From Desulfobacterales bacterium (GTDB lineage Bacteria > Desulfobacterota > Desulfobacteria > Desulfobacterales > JARGFK01), in the NCBI GenBank assembly GCA_029211065.1, contig JARGFK010000013.1:1-61797 (forward strand): a stretch of 61,797 nt of DNA. The letters run 5' to 3'. Shown here piece after piece: positions 46,989 to 56,245 of the stretch (within the stretch, counting starts at the first letter, position 1; the number at the start of each line of letters is the position of its first letter). A program made the translations under genes and the position numbers. The notes beneath the pieces are model-generated. The model was not told the DNA's origin. It worked only from the letters and a program-made list of their open reading frames with translations, and did not search any database.

Positions 46989-48215
46989 ATGTCTGTCATT
47001 ACGGTATTCAGCGGAAGCTACTGCAAAGAGACAGATGTCATCGGCCGGCTGCAGGAAGCAACCGGTTATGAATTGATTGCCGATTCTGAAATAGTTGCTG
47101 AAGCCGGCAGGCTTTCCGGTCTGTCCGAGGGTAAAATTGCACGGTGTTTTTCAGCCAAGACATCCATTTTCGACAAGTTCGGCCGGGAAAAAAAACAGGC
47201 CGTCATTTTCCTTAAATCCGTCTTGGCAAAACTGCTTTCCCGGGATAAACTGCTGATTGCAGGTTTTTGCGGTCAGTTGATTCCGAAACCGATCTCGCAT
47301 ATCCTGCGGGTCTGCCTGATTGCGGATATGAAACACCGAATTGCACTGGCAGTCGCGGCGGACAAAATCACGGAAAAAGAAGCCATTCGGCTGATCAACA
47401 AAAAGGATGAAGACCGTGTCGCCTGGACACTGGCGCTATTCGAAAAAAAGGACCCATGGGACGGATCTTTCTATGATATGGTCCTGCCCATGGACAAAAT
47501 AGCCGTATCGGACGCAGTGGGCCGAATTGCCGAGAATGCAGCTAAAGCGGTCGTCCAGCCGACTGAACGGTCCCAACAGGCGGTTGCCGATTTTATGGTT
47601 GAAGCCCGGGTTGAACAAGCCCTGTTTAAGGCGGGTCATTCCGTGGATGTCGCGACTCAAGCCGGGCAGGTCACCCTTACCATCAACCGGAATGTGCTGC
47701 GGTTCAAACGCCTTGAAAACGAACTTCGCAAGCTTGTGGGTCAGGTGCCGGGGGCTGTCGATGTTCAGCTCAAGATCGGCAAAAAATACCATAAGAGCAA
47801 TATCTATCGCCGGCACGATTTTTCGTTGCCGGACCGGGTTCTGCTGGTGGATGATGAACGTGAATTCGCCGAATCCCTGTCGGAGCGTCTGACAATGCAG
47901 GATATAGACGCGGCCGTGACCTATGACGGCAGTGCGGCACTGGACCTGATCAGCGAGGAAGAACCGGAAGTGATGCTGCTGGATCTGAATATGCCCGGGA
48001 TAAATGGCATGGAAGTCTTGAAGCAGGTTAAAACAAACCGGCCGGAGGTGGAAGTCATCATCATGACGGCGCATGGTTCCGAGGCCGAAAGAAAAAGGTG
48101 TATGGAACTGGGCGCATTTGCCTTTTTACAGAAGCCGGTGGATCCTGACATCCTGAGCGAAACGCTTCGCAGGGCAAAGAAAAAAATCCGCCGAAATATT
48201 GCCCGACAATCGTAA
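46989..48215 (+). CDS. Cytidylate-kinase-like / BON-like / response-regulator fusion
   Basis: 408 residues, three parts. About 1-190: cytidylate-kinase-2-like fold, starting SVITVFSGSYCKETDVIGRL, then LLSRDKLLIAGFCGQLI, ADMKHRIALA and FYDMVLPMDKIAVSDAV; the nucleotide loop is degenerate, lacking the GSGG of typical members. About 200-275: a BON-like beta-alpha-beta domain (VEQALFKAGHSVDVATQAGQ, VTLTINRNVL, LRKLVGQVPGAVDVQLKIG). About 283-400: REC domain with VDDE, phospho-Asp in LLDLNMPG (about 330) and Lys in LQKPVDP (about 380). It lies 1 base after SulP and 111 bases before a second REC gene. It probably links phosphorelay input to nucleotide sensing or membrane partners; function unknown. 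Confidence 0.82.
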   Translation: MSVITVFSGSYCKETDVIGRLQEATGYELIADSEIVAEAGRLSGLSEGKIARCFSAKTSIFDKFGREKKQAVIFLKSVLAKLLSRDKLLIAGFCGQLIPKPISHILRVCLIADMKHRIALAVAADKITEKEAIRLINKKDEDRVAWTLALFEKKDPWDGSFYDMVLPMDKIAVSDAVGRIAENAAKAVVQPTERSQQAVADFMVEARVEQALFKAGHSVDVATQAGQVTLTINRNVLRFKRLENELRKLVGQVPGAVDVQLKIGKKYHKSNIYRRHDFSLPDRVLLVDDEREFAESLSERLTMQDIDAAVTYDGSAALDLISEEEPEVMLLDLNMPGINGMEVLKQVKTNRPEVEVIIMTAHGSEAERKRCMELGAFAFLQKPVDPDILSETLRRAKKKIRRNIARQS

Positions 48216-48326
48216 TCGGTTCCGGATACCTGAGGCCTGTTATCGCTATTTATGGTGATAAGGCAATTTTTTAAAAGATATGGAAATTAACATCATTTTC
48301 ATTTTTTTCAACGAAGGGAGAATAGC

Positions 48327-48815
48327 ATGTCCAAAGAAGCCCTCTTGAAAGGCAAGAAAATCCTGATCGTGGATGACGAACCGGATGTCCTGGATACGTT
48401 GGAAGAGTTGTTGTCCATGTGCGATATCACTAGAGCTTCCAGCTTCGATGAAGCCAGCAGGCTGCTGGAGAATGAGAAATTTGAATTTGCGATTTTGGAT
48501 ATTATGGGGGTGGCCGGTTACGATCTGCTGAAAATAGCCTCAAAGAAAAATGTTATCTCCGTTATGCTGACAGCGCATGCCCTGAGCCCCGATAATGTGG
48601 TGCGATCCTATAAGGAAGGCGCCGCATTTTACGTGCCCAAAGAGAAGATGGCCGAAATCGAGACCTATCTAAACGACATCCTGGACTCCCTGGAAAAGGG
48701 AAAAAACACCTGGAGCCGATGGTTTGAACGGCTGGGAACTTATTGTGAACAGCGTTTCGGTCCCGAATGGCAAAAGGACGACAAAATTTCCTGGGATAAA
48801 TTTCCCTTCCATTAA
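48327..48815 (+). CDS. REC-domain protein with a short C-terminal tail
   Basis: 162 residues. REC domain (about 9-120): ILIVDDEPDVLDTLEELL, FAILDIMGVAGYDLL (phospho-Asp about 58), SVMLTAHA, YVPKEKM (Lys about 108). The tail (about 125-162: WSRWFERLGTYCEQRFG... ISWDKFPFH) is aromatic and not a DNA-binding domain, so output is probably protein-protein. GAAGGGAG precedes the ATG. Downstream of and likely co-transcribed with the fusion gene. Confidence 0.88.
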   Translation: MSKEALLKGKKILIVDDEPDVLDTLEELLSMCDITRASSFDEASRLLENEKFEFAILDIMGVAGYDLLKIASKKNVISVMLTAHALSPDNVVRSYKEGAAFYVPKEKMAEIETYLNDILDSLEKGKNTWSRWFERLGTYCEQRFGPEWQKDDKISWDKFPFH

Positions 48816-48824
48816 AGGTAAGGT

Positions 48825-50138
48825 TCAGTACATCAGTTGGGGCAGAAGCAGGATAATCTGCGGAAAGATCGTCATGATGATAATCCCGATGACGATGGCA
48901 ATCAGAAACGGGATGATCCCTTTGAATATGGATTCCAGGGAAACGTCTAACCCGAGGCTCTTGGCTACGCCGAAAACAACATATACATTGATGCCCACCG
49001 GCGGTGTGATAACGCCCATCTGGGTGACCAGCACGATAATCACGCCGAACCAGATCGGGTCGTATCCCAACTGGAGGATGACCGGGTAAAAAATCGGTAT
49101 CGTCAGCATGATCAGGGCCATGGCATCCATGATGCACCCGCCGATCAGATAAACCATCACAACGGCCCCCAGAACCATATAGGGCGGCAAGTCGAATCCG
49201 CCGATCCACGAGGCGATGTTGAAGGGGATGCGGGTAACCGCCAGAAATTTGCCGAAAACCACGGCGCCGGCGATGAGGAGCATCACCATGCAGGAAGTTC
49301 GCAGGGTTTCATACAGGGACTTGACGAAACCCTGCCAGTTAAGGTTGCGCCGGATCAGGGATACGGCCAGGACGCCGGCGGCGCCGACGGCTGCGGCTTC
49401 CGTGGGGGTGAAAAGACCAAAAAAAAGACCGCCCATGACAAGGAAAAAAACGGCAACGGTATCGAAGGCGCCGGCCAAGGACTTGAATTTTTCCCGCCAG
49501 GTAAAGTGTTCACCATGGGGGCCCTGATCCGGAGCGACGCGGCACTGGATATAGATGGCGATGATAAACAGGATCGTCATGACAATGGCCGGCAGAATTC
49601 CTGCTACAAACAGGGCGCCGATGGACTGTTCCGTCAAGACCCCGTAAATGATGAGAACGACACTGGGCGGCATGATCATTCCCAGCCCTCCGCCGGCTGC
49701 CACTGAACCGGCCGACAGTTCGTCGGCGTAATGGTATCGTTTCATCTCGGGCATGCCGACCGTTGCCATGGTTGCGGCCGTGGCCGGACTTGAACCGCAT
49801 ACCGCGCCGAAGGCCGTACAGGCGGCCACGGTGGCCATGGCCAGACCGCCGCGGGTGCTCCCCAGAAATTTATAGGCGCTGTCATACAGTTTCCGGCTGA
49901 TGCCGGCGTTAAAGGCAAACTGGCCCATCAGGATAAACAAAGGGATGGTGGTGAGTCCATAGGACGAGAAGGCTTCGTATATGTTTCTCGACAGAAGATT
50001 CAGGCCGCCTTTTGGAGAAATCATAACGGAAAAGCCGACATATCCCACAAGGGCCATGACATAAGCCACCGGCATACGGGTCATGAACAGGACAAGCATC
50101 AGCGCAATACCGATGATTCCGATCAGGGTTGGCGACAT
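48825..50138 (-). CDS. dctM: TRAP transporter large permease (DctM)
   Basis: 437 residues, about 12 TM segments. PLFILMGQFAFNAGIS, CAAFGAVCGSSPATAATMATVGMPEM (shortened here to its centre, FGAVCGSSPATAA), GGLGMIMPPSVVLIIYG, and FGVIIVLVTQMGVITPPVG are DctM signatures. It starts 16 bases inside the end of dctQ, the usual coupling. Sodium-driven uptake of an organic anion delivered by the DctP protein. Confidence 0.96.
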   Translation of the reverse strand: MSPTLIGIIGIALMLVLFMTRMPVAYVMALVGYVGFSVMISPKGGLNLLSRNIYEAFSSYGLTTIPLFILMGQFAFNAGISRKLYDSAYKFLGSTRGGLAMATVAACTAFGAVCGSSPATAATMATVGMPEMKRYHYADELSAGSVAAGGGLGMIMPPSVVLIIYGVLTEQSIGALFVAGILPAIVMTILFIIAIYIQCRVAPDQGPHGEHFTWREKFKSLAGAFDTVAVFFLVMGGLFFGLFTPTEAAAVGAAGVLAVSLIRRNLNWQGFVKSLYETLRTSCMVMLLIAGAVVFGKFLAVTRIPFNIASWIGGFDLPPYMVLGAVVMVYLIGGCIMDAMALIMLTIPIFYPVILQLGYDPIWFGVIIVLVTQMGVITPPVGINVYVVFGVAKSLGLDVSLESIFKGIIPFLIAIVIGIIIMTIFPQIILLLPQLMY

Positions 50139-50623
50139 TCTTTTCCTCTCAGCTTGGCAATATTCTCCACTATATCCTGGATGATCAAAAGAAAGAAAAT
50201 CAGGAAGCAGAAAGACACCGTATAGATGAGAACATATTCCGGAAACTCGAGGGTCATGGAGACCTCCCCTGATTTCTGGATGGTATGGGCATAAACGGCC
50301 ATGCGCCAGGTGACCAGGGCAAATAATCCCAGACTCAGGAAACCGGTGAAAAGGTCCATAATTGTCTGCACCCTTTTGGAAAACAGGCGAACCAGAATTT
50401 CCACACCGATGTGAGCCTTGACCTGATGGGTGTAAGGCAGCGCGGTTGCCACCGACAGGGCGGCCATAAATATGACCAATTCAATGGACCCGAAAATGGG
50501 ATGGCCGAAAAACCGGCCGATAACATCGACGCAAGTCAGGGCGACCATCCCCATCATGAAAACCGCGCCCATGGTTTTCATGATGTCAACGATTTTATGA
50601 ATTATTTTCCAGAGAATCAGCAT
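50123..50623 (-). CDS. dctQ: TRAP transporter small permease (DctQ)
   Basis: 166 residues, four TM segments (about 14-34, 45-65, 90-110, 133-155). GAVFMMGMVALTCVDVIGRFFG and YTHQVKAHIGVEILVRLF fit the DctQ family (second motif: Q-x-K-x-HI-x-VE). It lies 67 bases downstream of dctP with a strong hairpin between, so it may be expressed at a lower level than the binding protein. Confidence 0.92.
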   Translation of the reverse strand: MLILWKIIHKIVDIMKTMGAVFMMGMVALTCVDVIGRFFGHPIFGSIELVIFMAALSVATALPYTHQVKAHIGVEILVRLFSKRVQTIMDLFTGFLSLGLFALVTWRMAVYAHTIQKSGEVSMTLEFPEYVLIYTVSFCFLIFFLLIIQDIVENIAKLRGKECRQP

Positions 50624-50653
50624 ATTGATCGGATATTTACTTGAGCGCCGGGT

Positions 50654-50680
50654 CCGGGGCGGGAGTTTTTCCCGCCCCGG
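50654..50680 (-). terminator. Intercistronic GC hairpin between dctP and dctQ
   Basis: CCGGGGCGGG (50654-50663) and CCCGCCCCGG (50671-50680) form a perfect 10-bp stem with a 7-base loop. There is no T-run on the minus strand after it. It probably stabilises the dctP message or causes partial termination, giving more binding protein than permease. Confidence 0.75.
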
Positions 50681-50690
50681 CGGCCGAAAG

Positions 50691-51710
50691 TTATTTCAGG
50701 CTGTTAAGGGTGTTGACGGTAAACTCAACGATTTCCTTGCCATTAAACCCTTTCTCGTTCAGGGTTTTAATATAGTCGTTATTAATCGGTGCAACCGCTT
50801 TTTCCCACCGGGCAGCTTCCTTTTTATCGATGCCGATAATCCGGCCGCCCTGATTGAGGAAATAATAGAGCCCCTCCATATCACTGGTGTCCCAGGCATC
50901 GCCATGCTTGACGATCCACTCTTCGTTGATCCCTGCGATGATCTTCTGAACATCCGCCGGCAGGGAATTCCATTTATTCTTGTTCATCACCACAAAAAAG
51001 GAGGTAGTGTAGGCTGCGCTGAAGGCTGCCGTGGCAAAACCGGTCACTTCGCCCAGTTTCCAGCCCTTATTGGCTTCAAACGGATAAACAGCCCCATCGA
51101 CGACCCCTTTTTGAAGCATCTGATAGGTCTCCGGCATGGGTTGAGACACCGGGGTGCCGCCCAGCGCTTCCACCACCAGGGCGCTGGTTCCGTGCGCCCT
51201 GAATTTAAGCCCCTTCATGTCTTCGATTTTTGAAACCGGTTTGCTTTTGGTGTGGACCAGGCCTGGTCCGTGGGCGTGGAGATACATGACCTGGGTGTCG
51301 CTGAGTTCTTTGGGTGCGAACTTTTTATAGACTTCATTAATCACCAGGGTTGCCACCTTGCCGTTGGGATAACCCAGCGGAAGATCGATGGCGGACATTA
51401 CCGGAAACCGGCCGCGGGTGTATGCCAAGACTGAAAACCCCAGATCGGAAAGTCCCTCCACCACGCCGTCGTAACACTGGTTCGCCTTGGTGAGGGTCTG
51501 GCCGGCGTAATATTCGATCTTGACCCTGCCGTTGGTGCGTTTTTCAACCTCTTTGGACCATGCTTCGGCAAGAACACTCTGAACGTGCGTGGGTGGGAAG
51601 AAGTTGCTGTAGGTGAGTTTGACGGTCTGGGCCTGTGCGTTCGGGCCGATTAAAATGAATGCGATGCTAATGAATACAATCAGGACGGACGCAAAGAAAA
51701 TTTTTTTCAT
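50691..51710 (-). CDS. dctP: TRAP transporter substrate-binding protein (DctP)
   Basis: 339 residues. Signal peptide about 1-27 (VLIVFISIAFILIGPNAQA). DctP core: LTYSNFFPPTHVQSVLAEAW, DLPLGYPNGK, MKGLKFRAHGTSALVVEALGG, GVVDGAVYPFE, and FFVVMNKNKWNSLP. The Arg in KFRAHG is the carboxylate-binding arginine of the family. GGAGG lies 5 bases before the ATG. First gene of the dctPQM operon. The ligand cannot be told from sequence; proximity to the PaaK/bis-MGD operon suggests an aromatic or other organic acid. Confidence 0.95.
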   Translation of the reverse strand: MKKIFFASVLIVFISIAFILIGPNAQAQTVKLTYSNFFPPTHVQSVLAEAWSKEVEKRTNGRVKIEYYAGQTLTKANQCYDGVVEGLSDLGFSVLAYTRGRFPVMSAIDLPLGYPNGKVATLVINEVYKKFAPKELSDTQVMYLHAHGPGLVHTKSKPVSKIEDMKGLKFRAHGTSALVVEALGGTPVSQPMPETYQMLQKGVVDGAVYPFEANKGWKLGEVTGFATAAFSAAYTTSFFVVMNKNKWNSLPADVQKIIAGINEEWIVKHGDAWDTSDMEGLYYFLNQGGRIIGIDKKEAARWEKAVAPINNDYIKTLNEKGFNGKEIVEFTVNTLNSLK

Positions 51711-52093
51711 GGGAACCTCCTTCTTGTCGTTTTTATGCGGGAAAAATACAGTCGGTTTAACGTTTATGGGGGGGTGTGTGCATACCTCCTTTCTGGCATA
51801 GGTTTTTTAAATGGAAACGATCGGGACGCCGGTAAAAAAAACAGTGATTTCAAGCCGGCCCCTGATCGACCCCATAGCATACAATCGGAGAAATGACTAA
51901 CAAAAAAAGCCTATAGAGGGGCCCTTCTATCTGTCCACGCATATTCCATCTTGCGACAGGGTTATCATTATAAGAAAACGGTCTAAATTTACAACAATAT
52001 TTTTAAAATAACATTCCGTATTTCCTGATTGTGACGGGCGGCGCCCTCTCCAGGGGAAACGCGCGTCCTTAACCAAACCCTGGTGAGAAGCTA
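51711..52093. other. Gap between the bis-MGD operon and dctP
   Basis: 383 bases. Holds the dctP ribosome site and presumably its promoter, AT-rich around 51960-52005, and the second copy of a 16-bp repeat (52003-52018). No gene supported. Confidence 0.5.
52003..52018 (+). repeat. 16-bp repeat TTAAAATAACATTCCG, copy 2
   Basis: Exact second copy of the sequence at 44789-44804, followed by TATTTCCTGATTGTG. Orientation is the same on the plus strand but the gene context differs. Confidence 0.45.
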
Positions 52094-52552
52094 TCAACCT
52101 GATAAAACAGGTTTTTCTAACTTCTCATTGAGTTTTGCAGCCACGCCCCAAAAGATGCACCGGGTCGGGCAGGCGTTGCTGCAGGCGGGCGCTTCATTGT
52201 GATTGAGGCGTTCGATACAAAGATCGCATTTAACCGCCGTTTCAGTCGCATTATCATACTGCATGGCCCCGAAAGGGCAGGCCTCCAGGCATGCTTTGCA
52301 GCCGATGCAAAGCCCCTTGTCGATCAGGACAATCCCGCGTTCATTTCTGGAAATGGCTTCCACCGGGCAGGATACCTTGCAGGGCGCATTGGCGCAATGG
52401 TGGCAGTGGATCGGAAAAAAATCGGGGGCGTTTTCAACCACGCGCACAAGCCTGGGTCCGATGCCCAGTTCGTGCTCCTGCTTGCAGGCGACTTCACAGG
52501 CATGACACCCCATGCATTCCTTCTTAAAAAACATCAGTGTTAATTTCTCCAT
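52094..52552 (-). CDS. Four-cluster [4Fe-4S] ferredoxin subunit (DmsB/NrfC-like)
   Basis: 152 residues from ATG 52552 (AGGAG before it). Four cysteine groups: CMGCHACEVAC, CHHCANAPCKVSC, CIGCKACLEAC and CDLCIERLNHNEAPACSNAC. This arrangement is the electron-transfer subunit of bis-MGD enzymes. No signal peptide or TM segment, so cytoplasmic. It overlaps the end of the bis-MGD gene by 13 bases and must be its redox partner. Confidence 0.94.
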   Translation of the reverse strand: MEKLTLMFFKKECMGCHACEVACKQEHELGIGPRLVRVVENAPDFFPIHCHHCANAPCKVSCPVEAISRNERGIVLIDKGLCIGCKACLEACPFGAMQYDNATETAVKCDLCIERLNHNEAPACSNACPTRCIFWGVAAKLNEKLEKPVLSG

Positions 52553-54651
52553 CCGTTCATCTCCTCTTGATCTTCGCAGGGTGAAATGTTGCACAGGCAA
52601 ACCCTGAGATTTGTTGCCGCCATCACCGGATCCAGGGTTTCCGGTGCGTTATCCGTCAGAATATTGATGTTGGAAATATCCCAGCCGTGTCCCTCTTCCT
52701 TCATTTCGGGAAACCACCAGCCGTGCTCTGCCACGACGACCCTTGGATCGATCCCGAAATTCAACTTGGCCCGCTGTTTGACGCGGCCTCGCGGTGAGGC
52801 AATGGTTACCCACTGCCCGGCCGCGATCCCGTGCTTTTTAGCGGTTTCGGGATGGATTTCCACGATGGGGTCGGGCCGGATCTCCCGCAGCCAGGGAATC
52901 ATCCGGTTGGCGGAGTGAAAAAAAGTGGGGGTCCGCAAACCGGCATTGAGGATGTAGGGAAATTCGTCCAGCAAATCGGGGGTGGAGACCGGGCTTTCCG
53001 GCACTTCGGTATATTTCGGCAGGGGATCATGGCCCCATTTTTCAAGGGCGGTTGACAGCAGCTCCACTTTACCCGTCGGTGTTGAAAAGCCTTTTTGCCG
53101 ATATTTGTGGTACGCCATTTCCCCTTTTAAATATCCGACCTTTTTAAATTCCTCCCAGGTCAGTCCCGAAGGTTCAAGGAGGTAATCGAGGGCAGTCTCC
53201 ACCGTACTAAACCATTCCTGCCCCATGCGTTTGCCCAGTTCCATAAAAATTTTATGGTCCTGCCAGCACTCACCGATATCGACGGCCTTCTCCCGGGCCA
53301 GGGCGTAACCGTGGCGCTTCCAGTTGTCGGCAATATGGTTCTGTTCGAGCCAGGTCCCGGCCGGCAGAAAAATGTCTGCCAGGTCGGCTGTGGGGGTCAT
53401 GAAAAAATCCATCACCGCCAGAAATTCCAGTTTTTTCAAGGCGGCGTAGGCTTCACGGGCATTTGCCCGGGTCACCACCGGATTGGTGCCGCAAAGCAGG
53501 CCGGCTTTTAAGGGGTAGGGTTTTCCGGTCAGAATGGCGTCCCAGGCCGCTTTCGGACTGATCAGGGCCACCCGTGCAGCCAGCTTGTACTGGTCCCCGC
53601 CCAGCTGTTTTTTGCGCTGCTCCGGCGCTAAATCCTTATGGCGGGAAAAGGCCGATACCGATCGCACCTTCGGCGGCACAAAAAAGACGTTTCCTCCGGG
53701 CGCGTCCAAATTCCCGGTCGCCGCCATCAGCCCCACCAGCGCACGGGTGCAGTCCGTACAGTTAATGGTCTGTTCTGTCGGTACGCCCCACTGGAGAATC
53801 GCCGGTTTGGTTTTGGCGTACATCCGGGCTGCCCTTCGAATGAGGTCCTTAGGGATCCAGGTAATGGATTCAACCGCTTCCAAAGGATATTCTTTTGCCC
53901 GCTCAACAAAGGCGTCCCATCCATGAACATAATGATTCACGAAATCTTTATCATAAAGGTCCTCTTCAATGATCACGTTCATAAACCCCATGGCCAAGGC
54001 CCCGTCGGTACCGGGCCTGATCTGGAGCCACAGGTCCGCTTTTTTGGCAAGAAATCCCTTGCGGGGGTCGATGACAATCAGCTTGGCTCCCTTTTTATAA
54101 GCGCTCCAGAAATCAACGCCCTTGTGCTCGTCCGGGTTTGTCCACTGGGGGTTGCAGCCCCACATGACAATGCATCGGGGATGGCCGTGCCAGTCGGCTA
54201 CGGGCAGGTTGCCGCATGTGATCAGGGTGGCCCCGACCCGGGAAACGTAGCACATATGGCCGGCGGTGAGCACGTTGGGGGTTCCCAGCAGGTTGGCGAA
54301 CCGATAGAGATGACTTTCATAATCTCTGCCGGTTCCCTGTCCAATGACGATGGACTCCGGCCCGCTGGCGTCCATGACCGATTTAAACTTTGCAACAACA
54401 GTGTCCAGGGCGTCATCCCAGGAGATTCGCTCCCAGCCCTTCTCTGTTTTTTTCATGGGATGGCGTATCCGATCGGGGTGATAGGCCAACTGGGTGATGG
54501 CCAGCCCCTTGCTGCACATGGTGCCTTGGCTTATGGGCGAGGCCGGGTCTCCCTCCACTTTGATGACCTTATTGTCCCGAACGTGAGCGATGACACCACA
54601 TCCGCCATGACAGCTGCGACAGACCGTTCGAATTTTTTTTACTGCTCCCAT
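52540..54651 (-). CDS. Cytoplasmic bis-MGD molybdenum/tungsten oxidoreductase, acetylene hydratase-like
   Basis: 703 residues. An N-terminal [4Fe-4S] site (Cys 11, 14, 18 and 46, with MCSKG) is followed by the molybdopterin fold (WERISWDDAL; IVMWGCNP; LIVIDPRKG; LQIRPGTDGAL; LLCGTNP; MTPTADLADIFLPAGTW) and a C-terminal cap (ATNLRVCLCN). Cys about 134 in GHMCYVSR is at the place of the metal-ligating Cys of acetylene hydratase and formate-dehydrogenase-like enzymes. No Tat signal, so it acts in the cytoplasm. The reaction is not known: the ferredoxin subunit implies electron transfer rather than simple hydration. Partner genes: 67-residue protein upstream, PaaK-like ligase, ferredoxin downstream. 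Confidence 0.9.
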   Translation of the reverse strand: MGAVKKIRTVCRSCHGGCGVIAHVRDNKVIKVEGDPASPISQGTMCSKGLAITQLAYHPDRIRHPMKKTEKGWERISWDDALDTVVAKFKSVMDASGPESIVIGQGTGRDYESHLYRFANLLGTPNVLTAGHMCYVSRVGATLITCGNLPVADWHGHPRCIVMWGCNPQWTNPDEHKGVDFWSAYKKGAKLIVIDPRKGFLAKKADLWLQIRPGTDGALAMGFMNVIIEEDLYDKDFVNHYVHGWDAFVERAKEYPLEAVESITWIPKDLIRRAARMYAKTKPAILQWGVPTEQTINCTDCTRALVGLMAATGNLDAPGGNVFFVPPKVRSVSAFSRHKDLAPEQRKKQLGGDQYKLAARVALISPKAAWDAILTGKPYPLKAGLLCGTNPVVTRANAREAYAALKKLEFLAVMDFFMTPTADLADIFLPAGTWLEQNHIADNWKRHGYALAREKAVDIGECWQDHKIFMELGKRMGQEWFSTVETALDYLLEPSGLTWEEFKKVGYLKGEMAYHKYRQKGFSTPTGKVELLSTALEKWGHDPLPKYTEVPESPVSTPDLLDEFPYILNAGLRTPTFFHSANRMIPWLREIRPDPIVEIHPETAKKHGIAAGQWVTIASPRGRVKQRAKLNFGIDPRVVVAEHGWWFPEMKEEGHGWDISNINILTDNAPETLDPVMAATNLRVCLCNISPCEDQEEMNGWRN

Positions 54652-54662
54652 CCGTGTCCTCC

Positions 54663-54866
54663 TTAATTATTTTCCATATCGAAGATATCCGAAATGCCGA
54701 ACTTTAAAACATAGATGTAATTGAGCATGCTGCGGGTATTCTTTTCAACCGCAGGCAAACCTATCCCCAGGTCGCGCAGTTCATTGATGCGCAGTTCGAT
54801 CTCTGCAATTTTCGCATGCATTTCCTTTAAATCCCATGTTTGTCCGGCGCGAATCACATTATCCAT
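54663..54866 (-). CDS. Small helical protein of unknown function in the bis-MGD operon
   Basis: 67 residues, MDNVIRAGQTWDLKEMHAKI..., with a coiled-coil-like helix (KIAEIELRINELRDLG, about 19-34) and a second segment RSMLNYIYVLKFGISDIFDM. No cysteine and no TM segment. It is 4 bases after the ligase and 11 before the bis-MGD gene, so all are co-transcribed and translated in close order. It could be an assembly factor or small subunit. No family recognised. Confidence 0.78.
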   Translation of the reverse strand: MDNVIRAGQTWDLKEMHAKIAEIELRINELRDLGIGLPAVEKNTRSMLNYIYVLKFGISDIFDMENN

Positions 54867-54870
54867 GTCG

Positions 54871-56190
54871 TTAGTTCTCCCTCAGATCTTTAAATCGCTT
54901 TGACTTCAGGGTATACCGGGGCAGTTCCCCCCGGGAGACAAAAACGATCCCAAACCGCAGGTTGGTCTTGATCTTTAACCGTTCGGACAGGTTGGCTGAG
55001 AATTCGGCCAGCCTGTCGTTGCCGGGCTTGTCCGGCAGTTCCACCCTAAGCGTGATCTCATCCAGGGCGCCTTTTTTCGCCACGACAATTTCATATTCAC
55101 TGATTTCGGGAAATTCACTTCTTAAAAGATCTTCCACGGAGACCGGCGTAAAAAGGACCCCCCTGATCTTTCGCAAATGATCCGACCGACCGGCGACTTC
55201 TGAGACGGTCATGGACGTTCGGCCGCAAGGACATCCATCCGGTCCCCTTCGCACGACATCCTTTGTATTGAACCGGACCAGGGGAAACGAACGTCTCCCC
55301 AGCGGGGTCACAACCGCTACGCCGAGTTCCCCTTTGTCCACATCCCGGCTCAAGGTTTCCTGATCAAGAACTTCCACCAGAAAAAACGGCTCCATAATAT
55401 GAAGGCCGCTACGGCTGCCGCACATGGCGGCCCAGGCGCAGGGCTCTGTTCCCCCGATGTGATCATAGACTTCGGCGTTCCAGACAGCTTCGAGCCTTTT
55501 CCGGGTTGCCCGGGGCAGCGGCTCTCCGGCACACAGCATTCTTTTAATGCCGATTTCCTTGGGGTTTAACCCCATCTCGTTGGCCACTTCCGCCATGTGA
55601 AGGCCATAGGTGGGGGTGTTCAGCAGCGCGGTGGGCTTCACCTCCAGCATTTTGCTGATCCGGGCACTGGTGTCCAGGGCGCCGCCCGGTACGACTTCGC
55701 AGCCCAGTTTTTCAGCGGCATAGTGACCCTCCCAGAAAGCCACATAGACATTGTAGCCAAAGGGAACAAACACCCGGTCCGTCTCCCGGAAGCCGGCCAT
55801 CCAGAGGATGTGGCACCAGACCTCCACCCGCCACTGCCAGCTCTCGGCGCTTTCCGGAACATAGACCGGTTTTCCGGTGGTACCGGATGTCTGACGAAAA
55901 GTGGTCACATCCCTTGGGTCAACCCCCAGGATATGACCGTAAATCGTCGGGTCCTCACCCGCCTGGGCGACACGAAGGTCTTCTTTTTCAGTCAGCGGAA
56001 GCCCTTTTAGATCCTGCAGGGTTTTGATATCTTCGGGTTCAACGTTTTTAAACCGTTTCATGTAAAAGGCGGAATGGGCTTTGGCGTACCGGAGGTATTT
56101 GCGAAAATTGTTCAATTCGATCTTGACGAGCTTTTCCCGGGGAAGGGTTTCCAGAAGGGGATTCCAATAAAGAGGGTTCTGTTTTTCCAT
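54871..56190 (-). CDS. Phenylacetate-CoA ligase-like AMP-forming enzyme (PaaK family)
   Basis: 439 residues. The nucleotide loop TTFRQTSGTTGKPVYVP (about 93-110), YDHIGGTEPCAWAAMCG (about 231-247) and the hinge plus C-terminal domain (about 325-439) with RSDHLRKIRGVLFTP are PaaK-family features. It activates an aromatic or related carboxylic acid to its CoA ester with ATP. It is second in the operon after the IclR-type regulator. The C-terminal lysine region (LPRYTLKSKRF) carries the usual late Lys. Confidence 0.92.
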   Translation of the reverse strand: MEKQNPLYWNPLLETLPREKLVKIELNNFRKYLRYAKAHSAFYMKRFKNVEPEDIKTLQDLKGLPLTEKEDLRVAQAGEDPTIYGHILGVDPRDVTTFRQTSGTTGKPVYVPESAESWQWRVEVWCHILWMAGFRETDRVFVPFGYNVYVAFWEGHYAAEKLGCEVVPGGALDTSARISKMLEVKPTALLNTPTYGLHMAEVANEMGLNPKEIGIKRMLCAGEPLPRATRKRLEAVWNAEVYDHIGGTEPCAWAAMCGSRSGLHIMEPFFLVEVLDQETLSRDVDKGELGVAVVTPLGRRSFPLVRFNTKDVVRRGPDGCPCGRTSMTVSEVAGRSDHLRKIRGVLFTPVSVEDLLRSEFPEISEYEIVVAKKGALDEITLRVELPDKPGNDRLAEFSANLSERLKIKTNLRFGIVFVSRGELPRYTLKSKRFKDLREN

Positions 56191-56245
56191 TATCGTAAGC
56201 TCACCTCATTGTCCTAAAAATTAAAATCAAATGGGGCCGGACGCA

